In this document: one piece after another, positions 34,202-43,780 of the stretch
How positions within the stretch are numbered: position 1 is the first letter of the stretch
Layout of the letters: each line of letters begins with the position of its first letter
From: Rhodospirillaceae bacterium
GTDB lineage: Bacteria; Pseudomonadota; Alphaproteobacteria; Thalassobaculales; Thalassobaculaceae
Assembly (NCBI GenBank): GCA_018401495.1
Contig: JAGYJX010000027.1
Span: 1 to 64,000 of the forward strand
Direction: 5' to 3'
Length of the DNA: 64,000 bases
Notes under the pieces: generated by a model
Told to the model about the DNA's origin: nothing
What the model saw: only the letters and a program-made list of their open reading frames with translations
Database searches by the model: none
Program-made: the position numbers and the translations under genes

Positions 34202-34594
34202 TTATTCGGCGGCTTCCGACGGCGCCTCGGTCAGCTGGGTCTCGAACTCGGCCGGCGAGGTGATCTCGACCAGTTCCAGGTCGTCGGAATGCTCGATCTC
34301 GCGGTGCCGGATGCCCGGCGGCTGCAGGATGCAGTCGCCCGCCCGCAGCGTGTGCCGGCCCTGGCCCTCGTACTCGAAGATCGCCCAGCCCTTGAGGATG
34401 TAGACCATCTGGAAGTCCAGGGTGTGGCTGTGCCACTGCGGCACCGCGTGCTTGCCCGGCACCGCCCGGATGACGTTGGCCTGGAACCGGCCGTCGGTCG
34501 CGGCCTTCACGCCGAGATCGCGGTACTGGAAGAATTCGCGAAGCCCGTCGGTCGCGAACTTGGATGTCTCGGCGACGTCGTGCAGGAATTTCAT
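34202..34594 (-). CDS. cupin-domain protein
   Basis: A 130-aa single cupin: motif 1 HAVPQWHSHTLDFQMVYILKGW and motif 2 AGDCILQPPGIRHREIEHSDDLELVEI. Metal-binding His residues are present in both motifs (HSH, H in IRHRE). The start at 34594 (MKFLHDVAETSKFATDG) has GGGAGGACTGCC upstream. It lies just before mnmC on the same strand. These small cupins often bind a metal and a carboxylate or act as sensors; no specific function is readable. Confidence 0.75.
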   Translation of the reverse strand: MKFLHDVAETSKFATDGLREFFQYRDLGVKAATDGRFQANVIRAVPGKHAVPQWHSHTLDFQMVYILKGWAIFEYEGQGRHTLRAGDCILQPPGIRHREIEHSDDLELVEITSPAEFETQLTEAPSEAAE

Positions 34595-34686
34595 GGCAGT
34601 CCTCCCTTCGGTTCGGTGGTTAGCGGCACTCTGCCACGGAGTTCGCGACCCGGTCACGCGCCGCCGGATGGCCACGGTCCGTCAAT

Positions 34687-35078
34687 GCGGCCGCTCCGCC
34701 CCCTTCCCCTCCGGCAGAGGCGGCCGCTCCGCCCACCTTCCCCTGTCGTCATCCCGGCCAAGCGCAGCGCGCGCCGGGACCCACCCGCCGCCGCCGCGGT
34801 GAAGGCCGGCGCCCGTCGCGCCGTGGCTTCCGGATCCGCCCCGCCAGCGGCGGTCCGGTCCGGAATGACGACAATGGGAGAGATGGCCGCTCCGCCCCCT
34901 TCCCCCTCTGGGCGAGGTGACCGCCCCACCCCCCCTTCTTCCTCCGGGAGAGATGGCCGCTCCGCCCCCTTTCCCCTCCGGGAGAGGCGGCCGCTCCGCC
35001 CTCCTCCCTCCTCCGGGAGAGGTGGCCGCTCCGCCCCTTCCCCCTCTGGGAGAGATGGCCGCTCCGCCCCTCTTCCCC
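34687..35078. repeat. degenerate tandem array of about 34-36 bp units (interrupted)
   Basis: About eight copies of a unit built on GGCCGCTCCGCCCCCTTCCC followed by CTCCGGGAGAG. Two copies lie at 34687-34743, then a 129-bp palindromic element interrupts, then about six more copies run from 34876 to 35078. The units vary by a few bases. Open frames through it (Pro/Ser/Gly/Arg-rich) are a result of the repeat, not genes. The region fills the divergent gap between the cupin gene and the 83-aa gene. Confidence 0.7.
34744..34872. repeat. 129-bp element with inverted ends inside the tandem array
   Basis: It begins TGTCGTCATCCCGG and ends CCGGAATGACGACA, a 14-bp terminal inverted repeat with one mismatch. 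Inside is the GGCCAAGCGCAGCGCG...CCGGGA hairpin, a form common among proteobacterial extragenic palindromes. It separates the two parts of the tandem array, which suggests insertion into an existing array. Confidence 0.55.
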
Positions 35079-35079
35079 C

Positions 35080-35115
35080 TGTCGTCATCCCGGCCAAGCG
35101 CAGCGCGAGCCGGGA
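35080..35115. repeat. second (partial) copy of the extragenic palindrome
   Basis: This repeats the left 36 bp of the 34744 element almost exactly (TGTCGTCATCCCGGCCAAGC and on to GCCGGGA) at the other border of the tandem array, without the distal half. Confidence 0.6.
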
Positions 35116-35217
35116 ACCAGCCGCTGCCGCCGCAATGCGAGGGAGGGCCGCCGCGACGCGCCGGGTGACACCGGCCGGCGGGCGCGCTATGGCTGGGGGC
35201 GAGCAGGAGGAGCCGCC

Positions 35218-35469
35218 ATGAGCGACGATCGTGAACCCCCGATTCTGCCGGAGGACGAGCAGAAGCGGATCGCGTTGAAGGTGGTGCTGGAGGCCTGGGA
35301 CGAGGCCATCGCCCAGGGCGCCTCGCCGGAGATCGTGGCGTCGTCGGCGATCTTCGCCGCCCTCACCGACATGATCGACATCTACGGCGAAAGCACCGTC
35401 GCCGACATGGTGCAGGACTGGCCGGACCGCATCCGCGACGGCGAGTTCACCCTGAAAGACGCCCTCTGA
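35218..35469 (+). CDS. small acidic protein of unknown function, 83 aa
   Basis: MSDDREPPILPEDEQKRIALK begins a predicted all-helical acidic protein (VVLEAWDEAIAQGASPEIVASSAIFAALTDMIDIYGE and so on). AGGAGG precedes the ATG. No transmembrane or signal segment; no family I can name with confidence. It precedes an SDR gene by 16 bp and is probably co-transcribed with it. Confidence 0.65.
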   Translation: MSDDREPPILPEDEQKRIALKVVLEAWDEAIAQGASPEIVASSAIFAALTDMIDIYGESTVADMVQDWPDRIRDGEFTLKDAL

Positions 35470-35485
35470 CCGCCGGAGCCCGCCC

Positions 35486-36238
35486 GTGAGCCGTCTCGAC
35501 CTCGAAGGCCGCGCCGCCATCGTCACCGGCGGCGCCCGCGGCATCGGCCTGGCGGTCGCCGTCCGGCTGCTCGCCGACGGCGCCAAGGTGGCGCTGTGGG
35601 ATGCCGACCCCGCCGCGCTGGAGGCCGCCCGCGCCGGGCTCGGGGTTGACGAGAGGGTGACCGTCGCCACGGTCGACGTCACCGACCCGGCGGCGATCGA
35701 AGCGGCGCGCGACGCGGCGCACGGCGCCTTCGGCGGCCTCGACATCCTGGTCAACTCGGCCGGCATCGCCGGGCCGACGGTGCCGGCGCTGGACTATGGC
35801 CTGGAGGACTGGCGCCGCGTGCTGGAGGTCAACCTCACCGGCACCTTCCTCGCCTGCAAGCTGGTGGCGCCGGTCATGGTGGCGCGCGGCTGGGGCCGGA
35901 TCGTCAACATCGCCAGCCTGGCCGGCAAGGAAGGCACCCCGAACGCTCCCGCCTATTCGGCTTCCAAGGCCGGGGTGATCGCCTTCACCAAGTCGCTCGG
36001 CAAGGAGCTGGCGGCGACCGGCGTGCTCGCCAACAGCGTGGCGCCGGCGGCGCTCGACACCGACATGGTCAAGCACATGAGCCAGGAGCACGTGCGGATC
36101 ATGGTGTCGAAGAGCCCGCTCGGCCGGCTCGGCACCGCCGAGGAATGCGCCGCCCTGGTGGCGTGGCTGTGCTCGCCCGAGTGCAGCTTCTCGACCGGCG
36201 CCGCCTTCGACCTGTCGGGCGGCCGCGCGGTCTACTGA
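35486..36238 (+). CDS. short-chain dehydrogenase/reductase (FabG-like)
   Basis: A 250-aa classical SDR: cofactor motif TGGARGIG (residues 15-22), NSAGIAG, and catalytic Ser region plus YSASKAG (Tyr-x3-Lys). The acidic residue after beta-2 (LWDADP) points to NAD(H) rather than NADP(H). A GTG start at 35486 is used; no upstream ATG fits the short N-terminus. Substrates of the family vary (3-oxoacyl thioesters, sugars, alcohols) and cannot be fixed. It lies 16 bp after the 83-aa gene. Confidence 0.82.
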   Translation: MSRLDLEGRAAIVTGGARGIGLAVAVRLLADGAKVALWDADPAALEAARAGLGVDERVTVATVDVTDPAAIEAARDAAHGAFGGLDILVNSAGIAGPTVPALDYGLEDWRRVLEVNLTGTFLACKLVAPVMVARGWGRIVNIASLAGKEGTPNAPAYSASKAGVIAFTKSLGKELAATGVLANSVAPAALDTDMVKHMSQEHVRIMVSKSPLGRLGTAEECAALVAWLCSPECSFSTGAAFDLSGGRAVY

Positions 36239-36265
36239 AGCGGGGGACGCTGCAGGGGCGGGGCG

Positions 36266-37192
36266 TCACATCAGCGGGTGCTTCGGGCCGCTCGCCGCGA
36301 CCAGCAGCGTCACCCCGAGCGCCACCAGCCCGAGGCCGGCCGCCACCGACAGGCCGCGGCGCAGCAGCGCCACCCGGGCCGCGTCGCCGCCGACCAGACT
36401 CACCGCCGTCTCGCGCAGCCCCGACACCACCCCGGCCAGCCCGGCGACCGCCAGCGCGGTGCCGAGCGACATCGCCGCCACCACCGACACCGCCAGCCAG
36501 CGCAGATCCAGGCTCTCGCCCAGGACCAGCACCAGCAGGGCGCCGCTGCACGGCCGGATGCCGATGGTGGCGAGCGCCGCCCACCAGGTCCGGCGGTCGC
36601 GCAGTTCGCCGTCGCGGATCGCGAACGACGACAGCTGGCCCGGAGCGCACACCGCGCAGTCGTCGTGCGCCGGCGCCCGGCCGAAGACGGCGCGCCCGGC
36701 GATCCACAGGCCGAGCAGCGCCACCAGGACGTAGCTGCCACGCTCGATCCAGTCGGCGGCGTCGAAGGTGGCGCGCCTCGTCATGCCGAGCAGTTCGGCG
36801 GCCCCCAGGATCAGCGCGACCGCCACCACCCCCTGGACCAGCGCCGAGGTCACCGCCAGGGCGACGGCGCGGCGCACCCGCCGCTCGGCGCCCAGCACAT
36901 AGGTCGAGACCACGGCCTTGCCGTGCCCGGGGCCGAGCGCGTGCAGCACGCCGTAGCCGAAGCCGATGCCGAGCGCCGCCGCCGCGCCGGCCAGGTCGAG
37001 GCCGTCGCGGGCGCCGGCCATGGCGTCGGACAGCCGGCGCTGCAGGGCCAGCCTTCCGTCCTGCAGGGCGCGGGCGACGGAGTCGGGGTCGATGCCGGCC
37101 GCCCACAGCGCCGCCGCCAGCCCGGCCAGCGCCAGGACCGCCGCCAGGATCGCCAGGGCCGGCCAGCGCCGGCGGGCGACCATCGCCGTCAT
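36266..37192 (-). CDS. NicO/RcnA-type nickel/cobalt transporter
   Basis: A 308-aa inner-membrane protein with about seven hydrophobic segments. The family signatures are GFGYGVLHALGPGHGKAVVSTYVLG (His/Asp-type metal motif HALGPGHGK) and ATIGIRPCSGALLVLVLG. The loop CAVCAPGQ in the middle holds two Cys that could bind metal. It overlaps the upstream DUF1007 gene by 4 bp (ATGA). The pair DUF1007 + NicO is a known arrangement thought to move Ni/Co or other divalent metal across the inner membrane; direction (uptake or efflux) is not decided by sequence. Confidence 0.8.
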   Translation of the reverse strand: MTAMVARRRWPALAILAAVLALAGLAAALWAAGIDPDSVARALQDGRLALQRRLSDAMAGARDGLDLAGAAAALGIGFGYGVLHALGPGHGKAVVSTYVLGAERRVRRAVALAVTSALVQGVVAVALILGAAELLGMTRRATFDAADWIERGSYVLVALLGLWIAGRAVFGRAPAHDDCAVCAPGQLSSFAIRDGELRDRRTWWAALATIGIRPCSGALLVLVLGESLDLRWLAVSVVAAMSLGTALAVAGLAGVVSGLRETAVSLVGGDAARVALLRRGLSVAAGLGLVALGVTLLVAASGPKHPLM

Positions 37193-37838
37193 CGGCAGGT
37201 CACCTTGACGTAGTCGGCGAACAGCCGGCCGAGGCCCGGCGGCGCGGTGTCGTCGCGATCGAGGGCGGCGGCCGACGCCACGGTCTCCGGCGCCGGCTCG
37301 GAGCGCCCGACGCTGGCCGAGCACGCCTCGCTGCCCGGCCCTCGACCGTCGCGGCGCCGTCGCCGTCGGGGTGGCGGACATCGATGTAGAACATCGGGTC
37401 GTAGGACATGAAGCCGACCGGCACGGCGCGCGGGTCGACCGGCTCGTCGAGGCGGACCACGAACGACATGAACAGCCTTCCGTCCAGCCAGCGCCCGACC
37501 GGCTGCTCGGCCCGGGTCGGCGCGTAGCTCTGGCCGTCGACCAGGATCTCGGTGAAATAGCCCGCGACGGCGATGTTCTCGAACGCGGTCTCGGCCCACA
37601 GCCCGGCCTCGGCCTCGCTGACCGTGCCGCTGCGGTCGGTGTCCATGTCCTGCTCGGCGAACGACGAGTAGAAGCGGTCGAAGGTCCACTCGATGCGCAC
37701 CGCCGCCACCCGGCCCTCGGCGTCCAGGATGGCCGCCGAGCGCATGTCGATCCAGACATGCGGGTGCGCAACCGCCGGCCCGGCGGCGGCCGCCCAGAGA
37801 CCGGCAAACAGCGCCAGCCAAGCTGCCAGATACCTCAC
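37189..37838 (-). CDS. DUF1007 family periplasmic protein (frameshifted)
   Basis: About 216 aa with a signal peptide (YLAAWLALFAGLWAAAAGPAVA-HPHVW). HPHVWIDM at the mature N-terminus is the hallmark, a likely N-terminal metal-binding site. It continues with VRIEWTFDRFYSSFAEQDMDTDRSG, an EF-hand-like Asp loop, and MSYDPMFYIDV. The frame changes near 37338 (missing base), and the tail GRLFADYVKVTCR then overlaps the NicO start. GTG start at 37838. Likely metal chaperone or soluble partner of the downstream transporter. Confidence 0.75.
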
Positions 37839-37863
37839 GACCCGATCCCCACTGTGCAATGAC

Positions 37864-38850
37864 CTACGACTGGAAGTCCCGATCCCACACCGCCTGCAGC
37901 GCGTCCAGCGCCGCCCCCGGCAAGGGGCCCATCGCCGCCCCGGCCAGCGCCTCCTCCAGGTGCCCGAGCTCGGCCATTCCGTATACCGCGCAGGATACCC
38001 GAGGCTCGGCCAGGACGAAACGCAGAGCCCGCTGGGCGCGGGTGCCGTGCTCCGGGCCGACCGCCGCCAGGACCGCCGCCGCGCGCCGCTCCTCGGCCGC
38101 CAGGTCGCCGCCCTCGGCGGTGATCGGCACCTCGCGACCGTGGCGCACATCGGTCGCCAGGATGCCGGCGGCCAGCACGCGGATCGCCATCACGCCGAGA
38201 TCGTGGCGCCGGCAGGCGTCCAGCAACCCCGAGAAATCCTGCACACCGAGCGCCCCGCGCGTCGCCAGCCCAGCCGTCGGGTTCAGCATGTTGAGGTAGA
38301 CCTGCGCGCTGTCGAACCGGCCGCTCTCGACCACCCGGATGCAGCTCGCCGCGTCGCCGAGCGCGGTGAAGCCGACGTGGTCGCAGAGCCCGTCGGCGCG
38401 CAGCCGGTCGAGCCCGTCGGCGACGCCGCCGGCGCCGAGCACGGCGTCGACGCCGACGCTGCCGCCGCCGGTCTCCGGTGCGATCGGGTTGTGCAGCTGG
38501 AACAGCGTGACCTTGTCCATGCGCAGCCGCTCCAGGCTCTCCTGCAGGCCGCGACGGAGCTGGTCGGCCACCGGCTCGCCCGACTCCGTGTCGAGGCGGA
38601 CCTTGGTGGAGATCCGCGGCCGCCGCGCGGCCGGCAACTCCGCGCGCAGGCGGCCGATGGTGCGCTCCGACTCGCCCTGGCCGTAGCTGGCGGCGGTGTC
38701 GATCCAGTCGATGCCGGCGTCGAGGGCGCGCACGAACGCCGCCCGTCGGGTGGCGTCGTCGGTGTGGATCAGCACCCCGCCGACCCAGCCGCCGCCGAAC
38801 ACGACTTCCGGAATCGCCAAGCCGGTCCGGCCGAATCGTCTGGTGCGCAT
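37864..38850 (-). CDS. aldo/keto reductase
   Basis: A 328-aa (beta/alpha)8 NADPH oxidoreductase of the galactose-dehydrogenase/YajO-like branch: MRTRRFGRTGLAIPEVVFGG, catalytic Asp/Tyr in GIDWIDTAASYGQGESE, Lys in RISTKVRLD, His in LFQLHNPI, and a C-terminal region with RVSCAVYGMAELGHLEEAL. AKR members reduce aldehydes, ketones or sugars. It is a single gene, divergent from the CFA synthase-type gene, separated by 117 bp that contain a TAACATGTTA palindrome (38902-38911). Confidence 0.85.
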   Translation of the reverse strand: MRTRRFGRTGLAIPEVVFGGGWVGGVLIHTDDATRRAAFVRALDAGIDWIDTAASYGQGESERTIGRLRAELPAARRPRISTKVRLDTESGEPVADQLRRGLQESLERLRMDKVTLFQLHNPIAPETGGGSVGVDAVLGAGGVADGLDRLRADGLCDHVGFTALGDAASCIRVVESGRFDSAQVYLNMLNPTAGLATRGALGVQDFSGLLDACRRHDLGVMAIRVLAAGILATDVRHGREVPITAEGGDLAAEERRAAAVLAAVGPEHGTRAQRALRFVLAEPRVSCAVYGMAELGHLEEALAGAAMGPLPGAALDALQAVWDRDFQS

Positions 38851-38967
38851 CGTCTCACTCCTATCGTTGCCGCAGTATCTGGTATCCGCTGGCGGATTTG
38901 CTAACATGTTAACCATGCGGGTGTTACCCGCCCCCGATCGGATACGCGACTGCTGGGGGTTGGAACG

Positions 38968-40217
38968 ATGCTTGCGGCGCTGGCCTTCCGCCAGTTCATC
39001 CGTGTCGGCCATCTGACGATCGTCGACGCCGATGGGCGGCGGCACGAGTTTCAGGGTTCCGACGGGCCGAGGGCAACGATCCGCCTGACCGACCGGTCGC
39101 TGCACCACCGCCTGTTCTTCGCCCCGCAGATGGCGGTCGGCGAGGGCTACATGGACGGCGGCCTGGTGATGGAGGACGGCACCGATCTCGCCGGCTTCCT
39201 CGACCTCTGCATGCTGAACGTCGGGCGCACCGAGACCGAAAGCATCCAGTGGATGCTGCGGTGGGTGCGCAACCTGCGGGCCGCGTTCCGACACTGGAAC
39301 CCGATCGGGGCGGCGCAGCGCAAGGTCTCGCACCACTACGACCTGAGCGACCAGCTGTTCGACCTGTTCCTCGACAGCGACCGGCAGTACAGCTGCGCCT
39401 ACTTCCTCAACCCGACCGACGACATCGAGGTCGCGCAACACAACAAGAAGGTCCACATCGCCGCCAAGCTGCGCGCCAGACCGGGGCACCGCGTCCTCGA
39501 CATCGGCTCGGGCTGGGGCGGTCTCGGGCTGTTTCTCGCCGGCCGCCATGCGAGCCTGAGCGTGGACGGCGTCACCCTGTCGCGCGAGCAGCACCGGGTC
39601 TCGAACGCCCGCGCCGAGGCCGCCGGGGTGGCCGAGCGGGTCAAGTTCCACCTGCGCGACTACCGTGTCGTCGACGCCCTGTACGACCGCATCGTCTCGG
39701 TCGGGATGCTGGAGCATGTCGGGCCGCGCCACTACCGCGAATACTACCGCAAGGTCGCGAGCCTGCTGAAGCCGGACGGCGTCGCCCTGATCCACAGCAT
39801 CGGCGTGTTCCGGCCGCCGACGCCGCAGAACCCCTGGATGGAGAAGTACATCTTCCCGGGCGCCTACACCCCTCGCTGAGCCAGCAGACCGGAACCATCG
39901 AGCGCGACACCGACCTGTTCATCACCGACGTCGAGATCCTGCGCAGCCACTACGCCGACACCCTGCTGGCGTGGCGCCGGCGCTGCGCCGCCAACCGCGA
40001 GCGGATCGTGGCGATGTACGACGAGCGCTTCTTCCGGATGTGGGAGTTCTACCTGACGGCCTGCGAGACGGCGTTCCGGCACGGCAGCCTGATGGTGTTC
40101 CAGATCCAGCTGGCGAAGTCGATCGACGCGGTGCCGGAAACCCGCGACTACATCCACGCCTACGAGGCCCGGCATCTGAAGCGCCCGGCGTCGCGGCTGC
40201 GGCAGGCCGGCGACTGA
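38968..40217 (+). CDS. cfa: cyclopropane-fatty-acyl-phospholipid synthase family methyltransferase (frameshifted)
   Basis: About 416 aa. It has an N-terminal lipid-binding domain (residues about 1-105), then HHYDLSDQLFDLFLDSDRQYSCAYF, the SAM-binding LRARPGHRVLDIGSGWGGLGLFLA, and MLEHVGPRHYREYYRKVASLLKPDG. The frame slips near 39870 (C-run after GAYTP), after which SLSQQTGTIERDTDLFITDVEILRSHYADTL and the conserved RFFRMWEFYL continue. Enzymes of this family add methylene or methyl groups to unsaturated acyl chains of membrane lipids using SAM. It could be a lipid methyltransferase other than true Cfa. Single gene. Confidence 0.8.
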
Positions 40218-40220
40218 CGG

Positions 40221-40959
40221 TCAGCCGCTCGCGGCGGGCGGGGCGGGGTTGCGGACCACGAAGCGCAGGCCGTTCGCCGGCGTAGACCGACACCCCGTAG
40301 GCCAGCGGATCGCCGTCGGCGTCGACGTCGAGCTTGATCTGCTCGATCACCGGCTGGGTCCGGGATTGGCGCAGCAGCCGGGCTTCGGCCTTGGTCGGCA
40401 TGCGGGCAATGATGGAGGTCTCGCGACGGCGGAAATCGTCGACCCCGAACAGCCGAAGCGCCCGCGAGAACGAGCCGGTCCGGCGGTAGCCGTCGTCGAT
40501 GCCGCGGAAGCGGGCGGCGTCGTAGTAGTTCCAGCCATGGCCCACCACCATCGCATCGGCCTCGACCAGCAGTTCCAGGGCGACCACCGACGCGCCTTCG
40601 CCGAGGCCGAGGGCCAGCGCCACCCGGGGCTCGGCCGGCTCCACCCGTGACGACAGCAGCCGGCGCGTCCCCTGCAGGCTCTGCGAGGTCAGGTTCTCGG
40701 TGAAACGCGTGCGCTCGCCGAGTTCGTAGGGGATCGGTTCCTCGCACACATAGCAGCCGCCGCCGTGCACGATCCGCAGCAGGCCGGACGCCTCCATCGC
40801 CGCGAGCGCGCGCCGCACCGTGTTCCGCGACGCCTCGAACCGTTGCGCCAGCGCGTGCTCGCCCGGAAGCCGCTGGCCCGGACCGAAGACGCCGACGGCC
40901 AGATCCGCGCGCAAGGTGGCTTCGATCTGCTTGGAGCGGGTTTCCGACGAACCGCGCAT
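40221..40959 (-). CDS. GntR/HutC-family regulator, PhnF-like (frameshift near the end)
   Basis: About 246 aa. An N-terminal winged helix (RSKQIEATLRADLAVGVFGPGQRLPGEHALAQRFEASRNTVRRALAAMEASGLL) is followed by a UTRA ligand-binding domain (VEPAEPRVALALGLGEGASVVALELL, ETSIIARMPTKAEARLL). PhnF-type regulators answer to phosphate- or phosphonate-containing compounds. One surplus base near 40270 displaces the end; the restored tail is RLRFVVRNPAPPAASG with stop at 40221-40223. It is divergent from a transport/phosphodiesterase operon, which is the likely target. Confidence 0.8.
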
Positions 40960-41076
40960 GTCGTGGCCCCCATCGCCGCCGGCATCGAGAAGCAATCAGG
41001 GTCTTTCGCCGACCAGGGGATGCCCGGTCAAGGGGATCGAGCGCCCGTCGACATCGGCGACCGAGTCAAACCGCAA

Positions 41077-41124
41077 CAATCAAGTCACGCAAACATCATC
41101 GTTCAATCAAGTTGTTCAAACAAT
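41077..41124. promoter_or_regulatory. tandem operator-like direct repeat upstream of the Ugp-type operon
   Basis: CAATCAAGTCACGCAAACATC (41077-41097) and CAATCAAGTTGTTCAAACAAT (41104-41124) share CAATCAAGT-N4-CAAACA and are 27 bp apart. The second contains TTGTTCAAACAA, an inverted repeat. It lies in the AT-rich divergent region between the GntR gene and the binding-protein gene, about 115 bp from the latter's start. A good candidate binding site for the GntR regulator or another factor. Confidence 0.5.
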
Positions 41125-41239
41125 TTCCTGACAGCTTCACGGGTGTCGAACCGGCGCGACCACCACTGGGCAAGCCCTGTCGCACTGACACGGGATTGCT
41201 GTCGCGCCCGCGCAGCAGGCAACCGGAAGGAGCCGGTCC

Positions 41240-42531
41240 ATGAAAGCTTTGTCGAAGGGCGCAGCCGCGATCGCCGTCGCGGTAGCCCTGGGTGGCGCGT
41301 CCCCGGTCGCCATGGCCAAGGACGTCGAGCTTACCGTGCAGTACTCGCAGCCGCAGATCTTCGACGGCGTGTTCGCGGCGCTGAAGAAGGAGTTCGAGGC
41401 CGAGAATCCAGGCATCAAGATCGCCTTCCGCGGACCGCACAAGGATTACGGCGCCGGGCTGCAGGCCCTGCTCCGGGAAGCCACCATCGGCGACATGCCG
41501 CATGTCTACTATCTCGGGCTGTCGCACCTCTCGACGGTGGCCGACCGGGGGCTCGCGGTCGACCTGAGCCCGTTGATGCAGGCCGACGGGACGACGTTCG
41601 AGGCCAAGGGTTGGACCCCGTCCCTGCAGACCCTCGGCCAGGCGCGCGGCAAGCAACTGGCGCTGCCGTTCGCGGTGTCGATGCCGGTGGTCTATCTGAA
41701 CGGCGACCTGATCCGCCAGGTCGGGGAAACCCGGACCAGGTGCCGAGCGACTGGAACGCCATCCTGGACCTGGCCGGGAAAGTCCGGGCGCTCGGTTCGG
41801 ACTACGCGGGCATCTACACGCCCTATTCGGCCGGTTGGTACGGCGCCTGGTACTTCCAGGGCGTCCACTTCAGCCATGGCGGGGAAATGATGCAGCCCGG
41901 CGCGACCAAGGTCGCGCTGGCCGACGATCCCGCCTGGCAGAAGTCGATCGGCATGTACCGCCGGATGGTCGACGAAGGCGGCATGCTGGCGCTGCCGGAC
42001 CAGGCCCAGCGACAGCAGTTCATCGCCGGGCGCATGGGGTTCTTCCTCGACTCGATCTCGCGGCTCTACAACTTCGAGACCTCGATCGGCAACCGCTTCG
42101 ACCTGCGCGTCCTGCCCTACCCGATGGCGGCCGCCAACGGGCGGCTGCCGACCGGCGGCAACCTGGGCATGGTCACCACGGCCGCCGAGAAGGATCCCAA
42201 GGTGCTGGCCGCGGCCTGGAAGTGGCTGCAGTTCGCCAGCGGCCCGTTCGGCACCACCCAGGTGATCAAGCTGGTCGGCTACACCCCGGTCAACGTCCTG
42301 GCGCTGGATGATCCGGAACTGCTCAAGGGCTACTTCGACGACCGTCCGCGCCACCGGGTGGCGGTCGACCAGATCCCGATCGTGCGCGAGTGGTACCAGT
42401 ATCCCGGCGACCAGACGCTGAAGATCGACGACGTGATCGGCGAGCATCTCGAGCGCATCGTCGACAAGTCCATGACCCCGGAAGCGGCCCTGGTCTCGCT
42501 CACCGACGAGATCAACAAGCTCCTGCCCTGA
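41240..42531 (+). CDS. Ugp-type ABC transporter substrate-binding protein (frameshifted)
   Basis: About 430 aa periplasmic binding protein (SBP_bac_1/UgpB type). Signal peptide MKALSKGAAAIAVAVALGGA with cleavage after AMA. Body: LTVQYSQPQIFDGVFAALKKEFEAENPGIKI, then GYTPVNVLALDDPELLKGYF near the end. The frame slips at about 41725 (a G-run one base short; IRQVGGNPDQVPSDWN expected). GGAAGGAG precedes the ATG. It is the first gene of a five-gene operon with UgpC-, A- and E-like genes and a phosphodiesterase, so the ligand may be a glycerophosphodiester or other phosphodiester (inference from context). Confidence 0.8.
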
Positions 42532-42609
42532 TACCCGTCCGACCGGGACGGCCGGTGCCGCCATCGCGGTGCCGGCCGGATCGGCTGCCCGGCCTCCGGA
42601 GGATTGGCC

Positions 42610-43780
42610 ATGACCGGCCTCGAACTCGTCTCGCTGCACAAATCCTTCGGCGCCACCCCGGTCCTGCGCGGCGTCGACCTGGCTCATCGCGGACGGTGAG
42701 TTCCTGGCGGTGGTGGGCCCGTCCGGGTGCGGCAAGTCGACCCTGTTGCGCATCCTCGCCGGCCTCGAGAGCCAGGATTCCGGCGAAGTGCGCCTGGACG
42801 GCCGCTCCATCGACGGGCTGCCGCCGAAAGCCCGCGACGTCGCCATGGTGTTCCAGTCCTACGCCCTCTACCCCCACATGACCGTCCGCCAGAACCTCGC
42901 CCTGCCGCTGGTGATGCGCGACCTGACGCGGCTGGAACGGTTGCCGTTCGCCCGGCGGCTGAGCCGCCGCGTCGCCGCCAAGCGCCTGGACATCGCGGCC
43001 GCGGTCGACCGCGCCGCCGGCATCGTGGCGCTGACCGACCTGCTGGACCGCAAACCCAAGCAACTCTCCGGCGGGCAGCGCCAGCGGGTGGCGCTCGCCC
43101 GGGCGCTGGTCCGCCGCCCGCGCCTGTTCCTGCTGGACGAGCCGCTGTCCAACCTCGATGTCGCCCTGCGCGCCGACACCCGCGGCGAGATCGTCGACCT
43201 CCAGAAGCGGCTCGGCGCCACCACCGTCTACGTCACCCACGACCAGGGCGAGGCCATGACCATGGCCAGCCGGATCGCCGTGATGATGGACGGGTCGATC
43301 GCGCAACTCGGCACGCCACAGGAGATCTACCGGCGCCCGGCCGACACGCGGGTCGCCCGCTTCATCGGCGCCCCGGCGATGACCCTGCTGGACGGCTCGA
43401 TCGTCCGCGGCTCGCTCCGCCTGACCGGCGGCGACGCCCCGCTGTCCAAGGTCGCCGGAGCGGCCGACGGACCGGTCACCATCGGCATCCGCGCCGAGCA
43501 CCTCCGCGTCACCGCCGAGGCGGCGGCGGCGCCGATCGCCGCCACCGTCCACCATGTCGAGTTCCTCGGGGCCGAGGTGATCGTCCACCTGGTCGCCGAC
43601 CGGCTGCCCGGGGCGCCGGCCATGGTGGCGCGGCTGGACCCGCACGCGGGCGAGCGTCTGTCGGCGGGCGCCCGCGTCGGCGTCCGGCCGGACCCGTCGG
43701 CGCTTCACCTGTTCGACCCGGACGGCCGGCGCATCGATACAGCGGTGCCGGGCGCCCACGACTTCTCGGTGGCGTCATGA
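42610..43780 (+). CDS. UgpC/MalK-type ABC transporter ATP-binding protein (frameshift near the start)
   Basis: About 389 aa. Walker A GPSGCGKST, Q-loop MVFQSYALYPHMTV, signature LSGGQRQRVALARAL, Walker B LFLLDEPLSNLD and switch VYVTHDQGEAM, then a TOBE-type C-terminal regulatory domain. The frame slips near 42683, between VDL and IADGEFLAVVG. An insertion of about 20 residues occurs between the Q-loop and signature (ERLPFARRLSRRVAAKRLDI). The last bases overlap the next permease start (ATGA). Confidence 0.82.

Noticed and set aside
34687..35115. CRISPR array
   Set aside because: The units are contiguous and degenerate with no unique spacers, and no cas genes occur. Better described as a tandem/palindromic repeat region.
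34172..35221. Open frames of 300-370 codons on both strands across the repeat region
   Set aside because: They result from the repeats having lengths that keep a frame open; Pro/Ser/Arg-rich, no start signals, and they overlap the cupin and SDR genes.
41112..41123. TTGTTCAAACAA as a -35 promoter element or sigma54 site
   Set aside because: No matching -10 at 16-18 bp and no GG-N10-GC; it is better explained as part of the tandem repeat.
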